NCBI GenBank assembly: GCA_002914805.1
Contig: JXTB01000167.1
Location: forward strand, 114,722 to 178,721
Reading direction: 5' to 3'
Origin: Parasponia andersonii
Taxonomy: Eukaryota; Streptophyta; Magnoliopsida; Rosales; Cannabaceae
DNA: 64,000 nt
Positions 21,565 through 33,363 of this stretch are shown here, one piece after another. A program made the position numbers and the translations under genes. The notes beneath the pieces were generated by a model. The model ran no database searches. It saw only the letters and a program-made list of their open reading frames with translations, and was not told where the DNA came from. Each line of letters begins with the position of its first letter. Within the stretch, counting starts at the first letter, position 1.

Positions 21565-22780
21565 TCACTGATGACATGGATCACTGAGGTAAAGGACTTC
21601 CTCTTGAAGAATTAGATTGCCAAGAAATGGTTTGAGTCTTTGTCCATTCACCTTTAAAACATTACCATTTTTGGGATTTTCAATGTCAATAGCACCATAA
21701 GAATATACATGTCTTACAATGAAAGGTCCACTCCACCTTGATCTCAATTTTCTAGGAAATATGTGAAGTCGAGAATTACAAAACAAGACCTTTTGACCAA
21801 CAACAAATGTTTTTTTTGAAATTATATTGTCATGAAAAGTTTTGGTTCTATCCTTATGAATTTTCGAATTCTCATATGCATCATTTCTCAATTCTTCAAG
21901 CTCATTTATTTGCAATTTTCATAACTTACAAGCAACATCAAGATTTGAGTTGAAAGTTTTCATAGCCCAAAAAGCTTTGTGTTCAAGTTCCACAGGCAAA
22001 TGACAAGGTTTTCCATAAACTATCCTATAGGGTGACATACCAAGTGAGGTTTTGAAAGCAGTTCGATAAGCCCAAAGTGCATCACTAAGTCTCAGAGACC
22101 AATCTTTACGATTTGGGTTAACTGTTTTCTCCAAAATTTGTTTAATCTCCCTATTTGCAAGTTCTACTTGTCCATTTGTTTGAGGTGATAAGGAGTAGTA
22201 ACTTTGTGTGTGATTCCATAATTCTTTATTGATGACTCAAATGGCTTATTACAAAAATGTGTTCCCCCGTCACTTATCATGGCTCGAGGAATTCCGAATC
22301 AACTCAAATTGTTTTCTTTCAAAAATTTAATCACTGTTTTATAGTCATTATTTCGACTTGGAATTGCCTCTACCCATTTTGATACATAATCAAAGGCTAC
22401 TAGAATGTACACAAAACCAAATGACGGTGGAAAGGGTCCCATAAAGTCAATACCTCAATAGTCAAAGATTTCAATCACCAAAATAGGATTTAAAGGCATC
22501 ATGTGACGTTTTGAAATTGACCCTAATTTTTGACAATTTTCATAAGATTTCCAAAAAATATGTGTATCTTTGAACAAAGTTGGCCAATAAAATCCACACT
22601 GCAAGATTTTTACAGCTGTCTTTTTTGACGGAAAGTGACCTCCACATACTTCTATATGACAAAAGTTTATGACACTATTTACCTTATTATCTGGTATACA
22701 TCTTCGAAAGATTTGATCAGGACAGTACTTGAACAGATAAGGGTCATCCCAATAAAAGTTCTTCACTTCACTTAAAAATT
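21565..22780 (-). pseudogene. Athila integrase
   Basis: Integrase joins the DNA copy to the chromosome. Three minus frames cover it. 22766-22455 has the zinc-binding part (CHIEVCGGHFPSKKTAVKIL and ENCQKLGSISKRHMMPLNP) and ends at a stop just before the core GIDFMGPFP (about 22440), which holds the first Asp. The second Asp is in AMISDGGTHFCNKPF (about 22290-22240). A frame change follows near 22190. The frame 22134-21919 has [20 protein letters not shown] and 21915-21565 is the C-terminal part with the GPFIVRHV-type GPY/F motif and ends in SDPCHQ. The layout is standard Athila integrase with three or four disabling changes. Confidence 0.88.
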
Positions 22781-23236
22781 TATTTTTGTCTTGACTATTT
22801 CATTCAGATGGCATAGCTCCTGTTGCAAGAAAGTTGATAATGTTAGCAAACCAAGGTATTAAAGTGACAGAGAATAAAGATTCATCAGGAAAATAATCAT
22901 TGATAGGTGTGGTCCAAAAGATGACTCTGTTGTTAGCCTTGATAAGTGGTAAGAGACAACATTTTCGGTGCCTTTCTTATCCTTAATTGCGATATCAAAC
23001 TCCTGAAGCAATAAGATCCACCGTATCAATCTTGGCTTGGAATCCTTCTTAGAGAGAAGATATTTCAATGCTGCATGATTACTAAAGACAATTACTGGTG
23101 AACCAACAAGATAAGAACGAAATTTTTCTAAAGCAAATACTACAGCAAGTAATTATTTTTCGGTGGTTGAATAATTTATTTGAGCATCATTTAAAGTCTT
23201 ACTCGCATAGTAAATCACATGTGGCTTACTATCTTT
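22781..23236 (-). pseudogene. Athila RNase H region
   Basis: Continues the RT frame after a stop at 23237-23239. Visible are the YYASKTLNDAQINYSTTEK motif (about 23222-23165, where a stop follows in place of the usual residue), [19 protein letters not shown] and then, in the frame 23068-22859, [20 protein letters not shown] and [14 protein letters not shown], which ends the domain. It degrades the RNA strand during reverse transcription. The His/Asp of the terminal motif are changed (SYHLSRL where ADHLSRL is usual). Confidence 0.82.
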
Positions 23237-24202
23237 TCATTGTCCCAACACAGTACCAACAGCATAGTCACTTGCATCACACATTATTTCAAAAGGAAGA
23301 GACCAATCGGGTGGTTGAATGATAGGAGCAGAGGTGAGAAATTTTTTAAGCTTAATAAATACTTCTTCACATTCTTTAGTCCATTCAAAAATATTGTCTT
23401 TAGATAAGAGGTTACACAATGGTTTAGATATTATACTAAAATCTTTTATAAACCTCCTATAAAAACTAGCATGTCCTAGGAATGATCTAACATCTCTTAC
23501 ACACTTTGGTGTAGGCAAGTTGGAAATTAATTTAATTTTTGACTTGTCTATCTCAATTCCTTTTGATGAAACAATATGGCCAAGAACAATCCCATTTGTT
23601 ACCATGAAATGACATTTTTCCCAATTAAGTACAAGATTCTTTTCTTCACACCTTTTCAAAACTTTCTCTAAGTTCATTAGACAATCATCGAAAGAATCAC
23701 CAAAAATAGAGAAATCATCCATGAAAATTTCAAGAAAATGTTCAACCATATCACTAAATATGCTAAGCATGCATCTTTGAAATGTGGCTGGTGCATTACA
23801 TAATCCAAAAGGCATCCTACGATAAGAAAATCTACCAAATGGACATGTAAAAGTGGTTTTCTCTTGATCTTCAAGCGCTATTTCAATTTGATTGTACCCT
23901 GAATACCCATCTAGAAAACAATAAAATTCATGTCCTACAACTCTTTCAAAGATTTGATCCATAAAAGGTAAAGAAAAATGGTATTTCCTAGTCATTGAAT
24001 TGAGTTTCCTATAGTCAATACACACATGCCAACCAGTAATAGTCCTTGTTGGAATTAATTCATTATTTTCATTTTTGACCACAGTAACTCCGGATTTCTT
24101 AGGTACAAATTGGGTAGGACTTACCCATTTACTATCAGAAATATGATAAATAATTCTATTATCTAGGAGTTTAATGACTTTATTTCTCACTACTTCTTTC
24201 AT
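23237..24202 (-). pseudogene. Athila reverse transcriptase
   Basis: 321 codons open from 24202. Motifs in order: KWVSPTQFVPKKSGVTVVKN (26-45), WHVCIDYRKLNSMTRK (58-73), FLDGYSGYNQI (96-106), FGRFSYRRMPFGLCNAPATF (122-141), catalytic FMDD (160-163, at 23714-23725), LNWEKCHFM (about 195), IVLGHIVS, VRSFLGHASFYRRFI and the start of RNase H (CDASDYAVGTVLG). All RT signature residues look present. It overlaps the preceding frame by 4 bases in another phase, a frameshift caused by a small deletion near 24210. The RT itself is intact. Confidence 0.92.
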
Positions 24203-26358
24203 ATTAGGATGAAGCCTTCTTTGCTATTTTCCTCTAAATAAATCTTGGGCGTGCAAATCAAAGGACTTATTCCCTTTATGTCAGCTATGGTCCATCCTAA
24301 AGTAGATTTATGCCTTTTCAAAGTTTGTAATAACTTACCTTCTTGGTGTTCATCGAGTTTGGAAGAGATTATTACCGGAAAAGTCTCATCTTCCCCTAAA
24401 AAGGAGTATTTGAGATCAGATGGCAATGGTTTCAACTCAAGCTTGGGTGATGCGATACTTGAAGGCATTGTTATACTGGAACGTGGTGGTAATTTCTTAA
24501 ATCTTGGCCTCCATCCTTTATTTTCCATTCTTTGAGAATAATCAAGCAAAGAACATATATTAGAGATATCATGATCCAAATGCATACTTGATTTAAATGA
24601 ATTAACTAAACAAACTTCCAATGGATCTAAATTACTCCCTGTTTGAACACAATCTCTTAAGATGGTTTCAATCATGATAACCTCCTCATTTTCAACTTCT
24701 TCATGTGGTTGCTTACAGAAATTGAAAACATTAAGTTCAAGTGTCATGTTCCCAAATGAAAGCTTTATCACTCCATTCCTACAATTAATCAAAGCATTAG
24801 AAGTTACTAGAAATGGTCGTCCTAAAATGACAGGAATTGGATTACTTACCTCAATAGGTTGTATATCTAAGACAATAAAATCCACAGGATATATGAATTT
24901 ATCAACTTGAACTAACACATCTTCCACTATTCCTCTTGGGACTTTACCTGATCTATCGGCAAGCAAAAAAGTGATAGAAGTTGATTTTAACTCACCTAGA
25001 TTGAGTCTTTCATAAACTGAATATGGAAGTAAATTCAGACTAGCTCCAAGATCAAGTAATGCTTGTTCAATTTTTTGTTCACCAATAACACATGAAATTG
25101 TAGGACAACTAGGGTCTTTATATTTCAAACTATTATTATTTTGAAGTATTGAACTTACTTGTTCGGCTAGAAAAGCTCTCTTTTTCACGTTCAGTTTTCT
25201 TTTCACAGTACATAAGTCTTTTAAGAATTTAGCATAAGATGGTACATGTTTAATAGCATTCAATAAAGGGATATTGATTTTTACTTGTTTGAAGATTTCA
25301 AAAATTTCAGGATTATGATTCACTTTCCTTGAATTATTCAAAGCATGAGGAAATGGGAGAGTATAAGAGGATTCAATCTTTGCTTCAGAGGGTATAGGTT
25401 TAACCTCTTCCTTACCTTTGGAGTTTGTTTCATCATCTTTCTCACAAGGTTCAAGAATAGATTTGTCAACAATCTTGCCATTACGAAGAGTCATGATTGA
25501 TTTGACTTGATCCATGGGTTGGCCTCCAGAGCATCCTGCATGTGAATTGAATTGTCCCTTGGGGTTTTGATGTGGCTGAGAGGGAAACTTACCTTTCTCT
25601 TGAATTTGGAGAGTAGATGCAAGTTTTGCAAGAGTATCTTTCAAATCTGTCATAGTTTGGGTATTTTGAGTATTGATAGACTCTTGCTTTTCAATGAATG
25701 AATGCAATGTTTCTTCAAAATTTTTCCTAGAAGGAGGTATGTAAGGTGCATAACCTTGAGGATTTTGAACATTTTGTTGTGCATGAAATGATGGTTGTGA
25801 AGATTGTGCATGATTATCATTTCTCCAACTAAAATTTGGGTGATTTCTCCAACCAGGACTATATATTTGAGAATATGGATTAGGATTTGGTCTTTTGAAT
25901 GTGTTTAAGACATTAGCTTGCTCATGAAGACATTCCTTAAAATAAGGCGAAGTTGGATAGTCATTAGTCGAGTGATTATTAGTTTCACAAATATGACACA
26001 CAATTTCTTGTACAGATTTCACTTGACCACTCTTTTTCATTTCAAGTGTCTCGACTTTTCTAGCTAAGGATCCAAGTTTGGCTTGGAACTCGTGATCTTC
26101 CCTAAGGTTATACATGCCTCCACTAGATACAGAGGGTTGAGTTTTGGTAGGTGCCTCACATGTTCCCACAGTGTCCCAATTTTGTGCATTTTCAGCTAGT
26201 AAGTCTAAGTATTCAATTGCCTCATTGGGATCTTTATCTTTAAAAGTACCATTATACATCATTTCGATCATTTGCCTATCTCTAGCTGTTAATCCCTCAT
26301 AAAAATGTGACACTAACCTCCATGTTTCAAAACCATGCCGAGGACAAATATTAAGCAA
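24199..26358 (-). pseudogene. Athila gag C-terminal part and aspartic protease
   Basis: 719 codons without a stop. It begins inside gag (NICPRHGFETWRLVSHFYEG), passes a CCHC-like knuckle that has lost its last Cys (CHICETNNHSTNDYP, about 25955-26005), a Gln/Pro/Asn-rich linker and then the protease, whose active site is DLGA in LLDLGASLNLLPYSVYERL (about 25000-25060). Athila proteases carry DLGA in place of DTGA/DSGA. LILGRPFL-like VILGRPFLVTSN follows. The end (PKIYLEENSKEG) is the usual pre-RT segment. It is separated from the gag N-terminus by a stop near 26471 and a frame change. Confidence 0.88.
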
Positions 26359-26772
26359 TTCCTTATACCTATCCCAACACTGGTAAAATGTTTCTCCTTG
26401 TTTTTGAGTGAAAGTGGTGATTTGTCTTTTGAAAGAATTTGTTCGGTGAGGAGGAAAAAACTTTTTTAAAAACTATTGTTGCATTTCATCCCAAGAACTA
26501 ATGGAACCCGACCTAAGATTTTGTAGCCATGTTTTAGTTTTATCTTTTAATGAAAAGGGAAAAAGCTTAAGTCTAATAGTGTTCATGCTACAATTTTGGT
26601 CATTATAAGTATTACATACCACTTCAAATTCCCTTAAATGCAAATATGGATTTTCTGAATCTAAGCCATGAAAAATTGGTAAAAGTTGAATGATACTGGG
26701 CTTGAAATTGAAATGAGATGGATCAGGAGGAAAAACTAAACATGAGGGTATACCTATTCTTGTGGGATTCAT
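26359..26772 (-). pseudogene. Athila gag N-terminal part
   Basis: 99 codons from ATG at 26772 (MNPTRIGIPSCLVFPPDPSH). The stretch FNFKPSIIQLLPIFHGLDSE, LHLREFEVVCNTYNDQN and IRLKLFPFSLKDKTKTWLQN is the standard gag capsid domain of Athila elements. A stop at 26473-26475 precedes FLKKFFPPHRTNSFKRQ, which leads into the next frame. Gag forms the virus-like particle. The start lies about 290 bp from the primer-binding site, as expected. Confidence 0.88.
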
Positions 26773-27055
26773 TTGGTCTCTTAGTGTCCTAGGTCTATCT
26801 TGGTCATTATGTATAGAATGATTATTTCATGGTCAATTTGATTTTCGGTCATGTTTTCAAGAGAAAATAAAGGTTTCCTAATAAGTCTACCACTTGATGA
26901 GTGTGACCAAACTTTCATACAAATGAAGAAAGAAAAAAAAAACAAGGAAGGATATTTTTGTTTTATCACTAAGAAAGAAAATGAAGAAGGAAAGAGATGA
27001 GATGAAAATTAAAAGAAAAAGAAATGAAATTATGGTTTGTAGAATTAACTTTACC
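26773..27055 (-). other. Athila 5' untranslated leader
   Basis: Purine-rich (on the plus strand AAGAAAGAAAAAAAAAACAAGG and similar) non-coding leader between primer-binding site and gag. A 62-codon minus frame at 26781-26969 has no gag similarity and is not called. Confidence 0.6.
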
Positions 27056-27073
27056 TCCCCGGCAACGGTGCCA
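27056..27073 (-). other. Athila primer-binding site
   Basis: On the minus strand TGGCACCGTTGCCGGGGA follows the 5' LTR after a few bases. It is the conserved tRNA-complementary motif of the Athila lineage and appears undamaged. Confidence 0.92.
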
Positions 27074-27079
27074 AAAACT

Positions 27080-28734
27080 TGACTGAATCAAATTAATGAA
27101 GTCTTTTTCCAAGTGCAGGAGTGTCAAAGTAATAAATTACTCAGTAAGACCGAGGTCGATCCACAAGAAGGTTAGTGAATAATACAAGACCATAACACAT
27201 ATATTACAGGAATAAAGATGATGGAAGAAAGTATGTTGTAAGATAATTATGACAATATGAAAAAAGTGACAAAAATATAACGATATAAAGTTGCAGAATT
27301 AAACAGTTGCTAAGATTAGGGGATCCACTCTTGGGTACATCAAATAAGTATAACCTAAGATCTTTCATCACTCAATTAGAATCCATACACAACGGATGTT
27401 CCAATCGGAAGATTAATCATTAAAGGTCCATTATTAGTTATCTATACGATTAGATTAGTTTTCTTAAGTACCTTCTTTGATAACGCCAACACTTGCAAAT
27501 GTGGTCAAGCATTAATGGTGCCACCTTATGTCCACAACATATCAAAATCCCTTCCTAGCACAACTGGTATAAAAGGAATTAAGTATTTGTTGTGCCAATG
27601 GTTGAATACAATGAATCAAGACTCACCACTTAACAAGGAGGGTACTACGATTGATTAAGAAAATTAAATAGCACATGCATAACAGTGATTAAAAGATATA
27701 AATAATGAAGTCCACCTAGAGTTTAGATTATACCTATCTTTCCCCCAAGAGGTTCACCCTTTCATCTTTGCAACATACAAGATTAAGTAAACATGATGAA
27801 GAAGAATAACAAGTATGAATACAATATGAACATAACTATAAACATAAAACCCTTACTATTTTGAAGACAAAGCAAGATTAAAATAACATGAATAACAAGA
27901 GGAGAATAAAAGAGAGTGATCTTAATCTCAAACTAAGATGCATCCTAAGCCTAGCTTAAGCATCTATTCATAGGAATATTTAGAGATACAAAGTCAAAAT
28001 TTGTAAACTAAAGATAAGAGCAAGTTGGCAACTTGTTTTGGCAGATTCAGTCTCTCCCAAAGATGTGTCTGACTCTTCATGAATTTGGACAAGCAATGTC
28101 TTGATAAAAGAAGAAAACGTGAAGCCTTATCTCTTAGGAGTCTCATGCCACAAAAATTGCATCCATTGGAGATGTATTTCTTAACTTGTAGCAAAATTTG
28201 TGAAGTTAGGTTCTACTGAGTCAAAATCTGTTACTGATCTTATCATGTAGAAAAATCCGATATTTTTACCCAGATTTCGGCTTCTTTTGAATTTTCTTAA
28301 AGAACAAATCATCTAGATAATTTTGTGTACGTATCCATAGCATCAAGAATTACTCCATTTGAGATTGTAATGAGGTCATAATGGGCTAAACAATTAAGGA
28401 TGTCGGGCTGAACGTGAGTGCAGTCAAATTTATAATATTGTCCATTTGAGACTCATTTTGAAATAATCTGGGCAGATCTTGTGAATTGAACTTAGTAAAT
28501 AATTGAGTCCAAAATCCATGAGTTTAAGAATTGGATCAAAATCCCATGTAGTTTAGAATCTGTGTCTATTTTACGAATCCTGCACAGAAATGAATATTTA
28601 GCACAAATTAGAGGTAATTCATGCTTTTATGCCTATGTCTCCAAAAGTGCTTTAAATTAGGGAATTTAATGAAATTTTAAGTTTATAATGATGATCTAAT
28701 TCCATAATAAATTTACACCATTAGACGTTCATCA
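27080..28734 (-). repeat. 5' LTR of the Athila element (1655 bp)
   Basis: TGACTGAATC to GTTCATCA; partner of 16982-18634. The right edge touches the interrupted Tat antisense gene with GCCAC, the partner of ACCAC at 16977-16981. Confidence 0.92.
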
Positions 28735-29474
28735 GCCACCTCTTCCAAGGGACCGAGCCAGGCCGATAAGGATGAGAAGCTTTTCGCACTCCTTCGCCAA
28801 CTGCCAGATTAAGCTGGCTTCAGCACGACCTTCATCAACCGTTTCACTATTGGGGATGGTTGGGAGAGGATGAAGTGATGACCAGCCAAGGTTGCTTTCA
28901 GTTCTGCAATGAGGATGTTGGCAAACGTAAGCATCTTCTATCTTCACTCTTCGACGCACTTTTCTTGTATTGATGTGTGTTATATTTTCTGACTGCTGCA
29001 GCTAATGTTTTGATGTATAACCCGGTCCTTGAATGCATAGAGAATAGTGAAAAGGTCGAAGAAATGACCCAAGCATTCGAGCAGTTCGAGAAGACTCGCG
29101 AAGAAGAGATAAAATCCTTTGAGTTAGGGAATCAGCAGCTGCGCGAGGATTTTGCCAAGGAAAAGCTTGAAAAGGAGAAGCTTGAGGAAAAAATTAGAGA
29201 AGTTGAGAAGATTATCTCTGAGCATCCGAATGTTCTAAAGGAGGTGATAGCAGAGGCTACTCACAAGACTATAGAAGAGTTTAGGACAACTGAAGGCAAG
29301 GAGCTCGAAGAAAAGGCCAGTGACATCGCCTCGTCGACCATAATATATAATATTTTCTACGAGCATACGGATTTTGAATTTTCCATCCTTGGTGAAGAGG
29401 TGGTCGAGCTTGTCCAAAGCTGGAAGGAAATTGAAGCTGCAAATAAAAAGTGTGGAGCAAGCACGTCTGCATAA
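28735..29474 (+). pseudogene. Antisense accessory gene of the Tat element, 3' part (coiled coil)
   Basis: The sequence resumes immediately after the Athila LTR (TSD ACCAC left, GCCAC right). An exon up to 28926 ends AAAC|GTAAGC; an intron 28927-29001 ends CTGCTGCAG; the last exon 29002-29474 stays open to a TAA at 29472-29474. It encodes a highly charged, predicted coiled-coil stretch (EQFEKTREEEIKSFELGNQQ, KEKLEKEKLEEKIREVEKI) and an acidic C-terminus ending CGASTSA. In accessory genes of this kind an N-terminal conserved domain followed by a coiled-coil tail is the usual plan. This exon is the best-preserved coding piece of the element. A stop occurs upstream of the intron in the reading I tried, so the gene was probably already damaged. 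Confidence 0.7.
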
Positions 29475-30309
29475 ATTATTTATTTATTTATTTTTTATCT
29501 ATTTTACAAAGTTTTAGGACAATGTGGACCGGTCCTTTTTGCTTTGTAATACTTTGCTTGCATACAGGTACGAGTTCAATGGAATTTTTCTTTTCAAATG
29601 TTTATTCCTGCAAAACAATTAAAACACTGCATTCTAATATAAAGATGCATAATTTAATCAAGTAGTCAATCACTAGGTGACTGATTGGTACGCTATTGCG
29701 ATTTGAATCTAACTAACTTACAATAGGATTTAAGTATTAGGATAGGTTAGGTCGCTTAAAAAAAACCGCAAGTATGAGTGATGCGAACTCAATACTGTTT
29801 TTGAAAAGTTCCACAGAAAAATGTAATACAACAATATATCACATCGAACAATGAATGTTTTGCGTAGTTACTTTGTTGTCTGAGGAAGGAAATTGCGTAA
29901 TACGACATGCTATGGCATGAAGCGAGGAGAAAATCCTAAGATTTTAATAAATTTTAGAAATTCGGCGATCTAAAATTCCAACCCCTCTAAATAAATATTT
30001 ACATAGTCTTTTAGGAAGCGAGTAGGAGAAAACATTCTGATCTCACTACCCCTCCGAGTTTTATAGTGTTCGAAGACTGGCATAAAACTATAAAAGATGA
30101 ACCAAATAAAATTGAATATTCGAAGAAAAGACATCTTTATTGATGGATGACGACGAATGATGAATAATAAGAAGACATCTTTATTGATGAATGACGACGA
30201 ATGACGAATGACGAATACAAGATGCCCCCCTGGTCGTTGAAAAAACACGAAGATATGAAGATTCACTGAAAATAGCGACAAAGTTGTTCTGCATTCTAAG
30301 CATCCTCGA
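29475..30309. other. Tat spacer between antisense gene end and integrase end
   Basis: Non-coding, AT-rich; 3' flank of both the plus-strand accessory gene and the minus-strand pol. It contains a 44-bp period repeat at 30130-30215. No terminator or domain is recognised. The two genes converge here. Confidence 0.6.
30130..30215. repeat. 44-bp direct tandem repeat
   Basis: GACATCTTTATTGATG at 30130 and again at 30174, each followed by GACGACGAATGA. The second unit is extended by further GACGAAT steps. A small slippage duplication in the Tat 3' region. Confidence 0.85.
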
Positions 30310-31400
30310 TCTTTTGTCCACCAGTGCGAGCTAGCTTGTACGTCCTAGGTCAAATGATGGCATCAATAACATATGGTCCTTCCTAAGAGGGTCCAAATAC
30401 ACCAGCACCGTGCTCTTTATTACTAGGTAGAACTTGTCGAAGAACAAGATCACCATCTTTAAATCTCCTACTTCTGACTTTAGAGTTATAATATCGAGCA
30501 GTGCGCTGTTATTATGATACGATCCAAAGCTGAGACTGCTCGTGCCTTTCTTCTAAAAGATCAAGCTCAATCCTTATTAGTGCGTTGTTTTGATCTTGCT
30601 TATAGATAGATCGTCGTAGAGAGCTCGCACCAATTTCTACTGGGACCATTGCTTCATATCCATAAGCTAAAGAGAATGGACTCTCTCCAATAGTGGTTCA
30701 TTGAATGGTGTGATAAGCCCATAGTACTTCAGGGAGTACTTCTAGCCAAGCCCCTTTGTGCTCTTCCTGCTTTGTCTTTATGTTCTGTTTAAGTATCTTG
30801 TTTATGGCTTCGACCTACCCATTGGCTTGTGGATGAATAACAGCAGAGAAACTCTTCTTGATGCCTAAGTTGTCACAGAAGTTACGAAACTCATCGCAGT
30901 CAAATTGTTTTCCATTATCAGAAATTATAATATAGGGTATCCCATAACGGTAGAATATAGATTTGTAAACAAAATCTATCATCTTTTTTACAGAAATGGT
31001 ACTCAATGCTTCTACTTCTGTCCACTTGGTGAGATAATTGATTGTGACCACTTTATACTTCAATCCACCTTGTGCCAATGGAAACATTCTGATAATATCA
31101 ATTCCCCATACTGCAAATGGCCATGGACTAGTCATTGGAGTTAGAGGAACATGTGGCATTCGAGGAACAGTCGCAAATCGTTGGCATTTGTCACACCTCC
31201 TAGCGAATTCTATCGTATCCTTCTTTATAGTTGGCCAAAAATACGCTTGTCTGAGAACCTTATTCGCAAGTGCCTACCCCCTTGAATGGTTTCTGTATAT
31301 TCCTTCATGAATCTCCCGCATAATGTAGTGTGCCTTTTCTTCATCAACACATAACAATAACGACGAGCTAAAACTTCTTCGATAAAGCTTCCCATCATAG
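30310..31400 (-). pseudogene. Tat integrase
   Basis: Minus-strand. The zinc-binding part (about 31400-31190) includes YIMREIHEGI and CDKCQRFATV. The frame 31159-30815 holds WGIDIIRMFPLAQGG (first Asp), TKWTEVEAL, IIISDNGKQFDCDEFRNFC (second Asp) and HPQANG. After a stop the third acidic residue appears in QVEAINKIL and the C-terminal part in ARYYNSKVRSRRFKDGDLVL and WEGPYVID (to about 30330). Several stops, including TAG and TGA in the C-terminal half. Standard Tat-type integrase without a chromodomain. Confidence 0.87.
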
Positions 31401-31702
31401 ATGATATAGCAAGCTACCTTCATTCAAAGTCGCTTTGCATCAATTTTGCTTTCTGGGAGATCGCCATTTTGTAGATACTTCATTATAGGATCCATCCATG
31501 ATGATTTTTTGTCAACTGGCATGGTTACTTAGGGCTCTAGTTCAATACTTGGTTTCACAAGAAAATCGACAGGAACCACTTTTAATAATTCGGCATCTTT
31601 TATTAAGGCGAGCTTAACTAGAGCATCTGCTCGAGTATTCTTAATGCGAGGAAGAAGTTGAATACTATAAGTAGTAAATGTCGAGAACAGTCATTGTACC
31701 TT

Positions 31703-32500
31703 CTATAAGCAGGCCATCATTCTTTCTCTTCTTGCTTGATAATCGCCGATCACTTGACAAACGACCAGTAGGGAATCATTATATACCTCAATCATTTTGG
31801 CCTTCATTTCTTGTGCGAGCTTTAGCCCAACTATCAGTGCTTCATATTCTGCCTCATTATTCGACGCTGAAAATTTGAAGCGAAGTACACAATGAATATT
31901 ATGCACTTCAGGACTGATTAGTACTAAGCTTACACCGGCTCCATTCTCGTTTGACAATCCATTGACGTAAAGTTTCCATAATCTTGATAAATTTATAGCA
32001 GGTTTTTCGATCACTTCTATGGGAAAATTGACATTGTACATGAACTCTGCAATGAAATCTGCAACAAATTGACCTTTAATCGTAGTACGAGGTTGAAAAT
32101 TGATGTTAAATTGACTCAACTCAATAGCCTACTTAAGTTATCACCCTGAAGCCTCAGGTTTTTGCAGAACCTTCTTTAATGGAAAATTCGTGAAAACTTT
32201 GATGGAGTGTGCATGAAAATAAGGTCGAAGCTTCCTGGATGTGACGTTGAGTGCTAATGCCAACTTTTCCATCTCTTGATATCTCGTTTTGGCATCAAGC
32301 AACCTTTTACTTATGTAATATACCGGTCGCTGCATTTTTTCTTCTTCTCGAATTAATGCAGCACTTGTTGCATATTTGGAAACAGCGAGATACAAGTATA
32401 ACTTGTCCCCGGGCTTGGCTTTGACAATAGTGGAGGAGAACCTAAGTGTGCTTTTAATTCTTGAAATGCCTGCTTGCATTCTTCCGTCCACTCGAACATC
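31703..32500 (-). pseudogene. Tat RNase H (two modules, as in Tat elements)
   Basis: Two minus frames. 32491-32141 covers the RT connection with the first RNase H (KLYLYLAVSKYATSAALIRE, RPVYYISKRLLDAKTRYQEM, KLALALNVTSRKLRPYFHAH). 32119-31703 is the second, archaeal/plant-like RNase H typical of the Tat lineage (WKLYVNGLSNENGAGVSLVL, NNEAEYEALIVGLKLAQEM, DSLLVVCQVIGDYQARRERM). In the first motif Asn stands where the catalytic Asp is usual (YVDG to YVNG). A stop separates the modules. Having two RNase H domains supports the lineage call. Confidence 0.82.
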
Positions 32501-33340
32501 TTCGAACCCTTCAATATTTCAAAGAATGGTTAGCATTTATCAGTTGACCTAGATACAAATCGACTCAATGCAGTCACTTTTCCCGCCAAGCTTTGCACAT
32601 CTTTATGTTTGAGAGGGAATCGCATATCAATCAGTGCTTGTATCTTCTGAAGGTTATCCTCGATTCCTCGCTGATTGACCATGAACCCCAAGAATTTTTC
32701 AGATGCTACTCCGAATGCGCACTTCCGGGGGTTCAGCTTCATCTGATATTTCTGAAGAATTTTGAACATTTCATCAAGATGCTTGACGTGATCTTTAGCT
32801 TTCTTTGACTTTACCAACATTTCATCAACATATACTTCCATTATCTTGCCAATTTGTTTTGCAAACATCATATTGACAAGACGCTGATAAGTCGCTGCTG
32901 CGTTGATGAGTCCAAAGGGCATCTTCTTGTAACAGTACAATCCTCGATCAGTAATGAATGAGGTATGCTCCTCATCTAGCTCGTACAAGGGGATTTGATT
33001 GTATCTAGAATACATGTCCATAAAGCTTAAGAGTTCATGTCCCGACATCGCATCTACAAGTTGGTCAATTCTTAGAAGGGGAAAACTATCCTTCGGGCAT
33101 TCTTTGTTGAGGTCGGTGAAATTGATGCAAGTTCTTCACTTCCCATTGGGTTTCTTTACTAAAACTAGGTTTGCAAGCTAGTTCGGGTAGAAAGATTCCC
33201 TGATGAATCCAATTTCAAGCAACTTCTATACCTCTTCTTTCAATGCAACATAGCATTCTGGATTCATGGCTCTTCTTTTTTGCCGTACAGGCTTCTCCGT
33301 TGTATCTATATTAAGGCGATGACACATGATATTCAGATCA
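32501..33340 (-). pseudogene. Tat reverse transcriptase, catalytic motif changed to YVDE
   Basis: The frame 33048-32530 has MDMYSRYNQIPLYELDEEHT, MPFGLINAAATYQRLVNMMF, CAFGVASEKFLGFMVNQRGI and KHKDVQSLAGKVTALSRFVS. The catalytic tetrad, at 32821-32832, reads YVDE instead of YVDD; loss of the second Asp should inactivate polymerase activity. The upstream RT part (33340-33050) contains stops within the conserved region that precedes it (KKPNGK...CINFTDLNKECPK style). A dead copy. Confidence 0.87.
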
Positions 33341-33363
33341 ATCCCCACTATATCTGAATGTTG

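Larger units (their letters stand above)
16982..28734 (-). mobile_element. Athila-lineage Ty3/gypsy element, complete, with a foreign cassette
   Basis: LTRs 27080-28734 (5', right) and 16982-18634 (3', left) are alike in sequence and length (1655 and 1653 bp). Flanks are ACCAC and GCCAC, a 5-bp duplication with one change. The primer-binding site is a perfect Athila-type TGGCACCGTTGCCGGGGA. Minus-strand order: gag, protease, RT, RNase H, integrase, then about 2.9 kb where Athila elements usually have an env-like gene. Here that space holds a Cys-rich basic protein remnant and a LOG enzyme remnant. Length 11.75 kb. Gag-pol has only a few breaks, and it is the least decayed internal region in the window. 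Confidence 0.93.
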
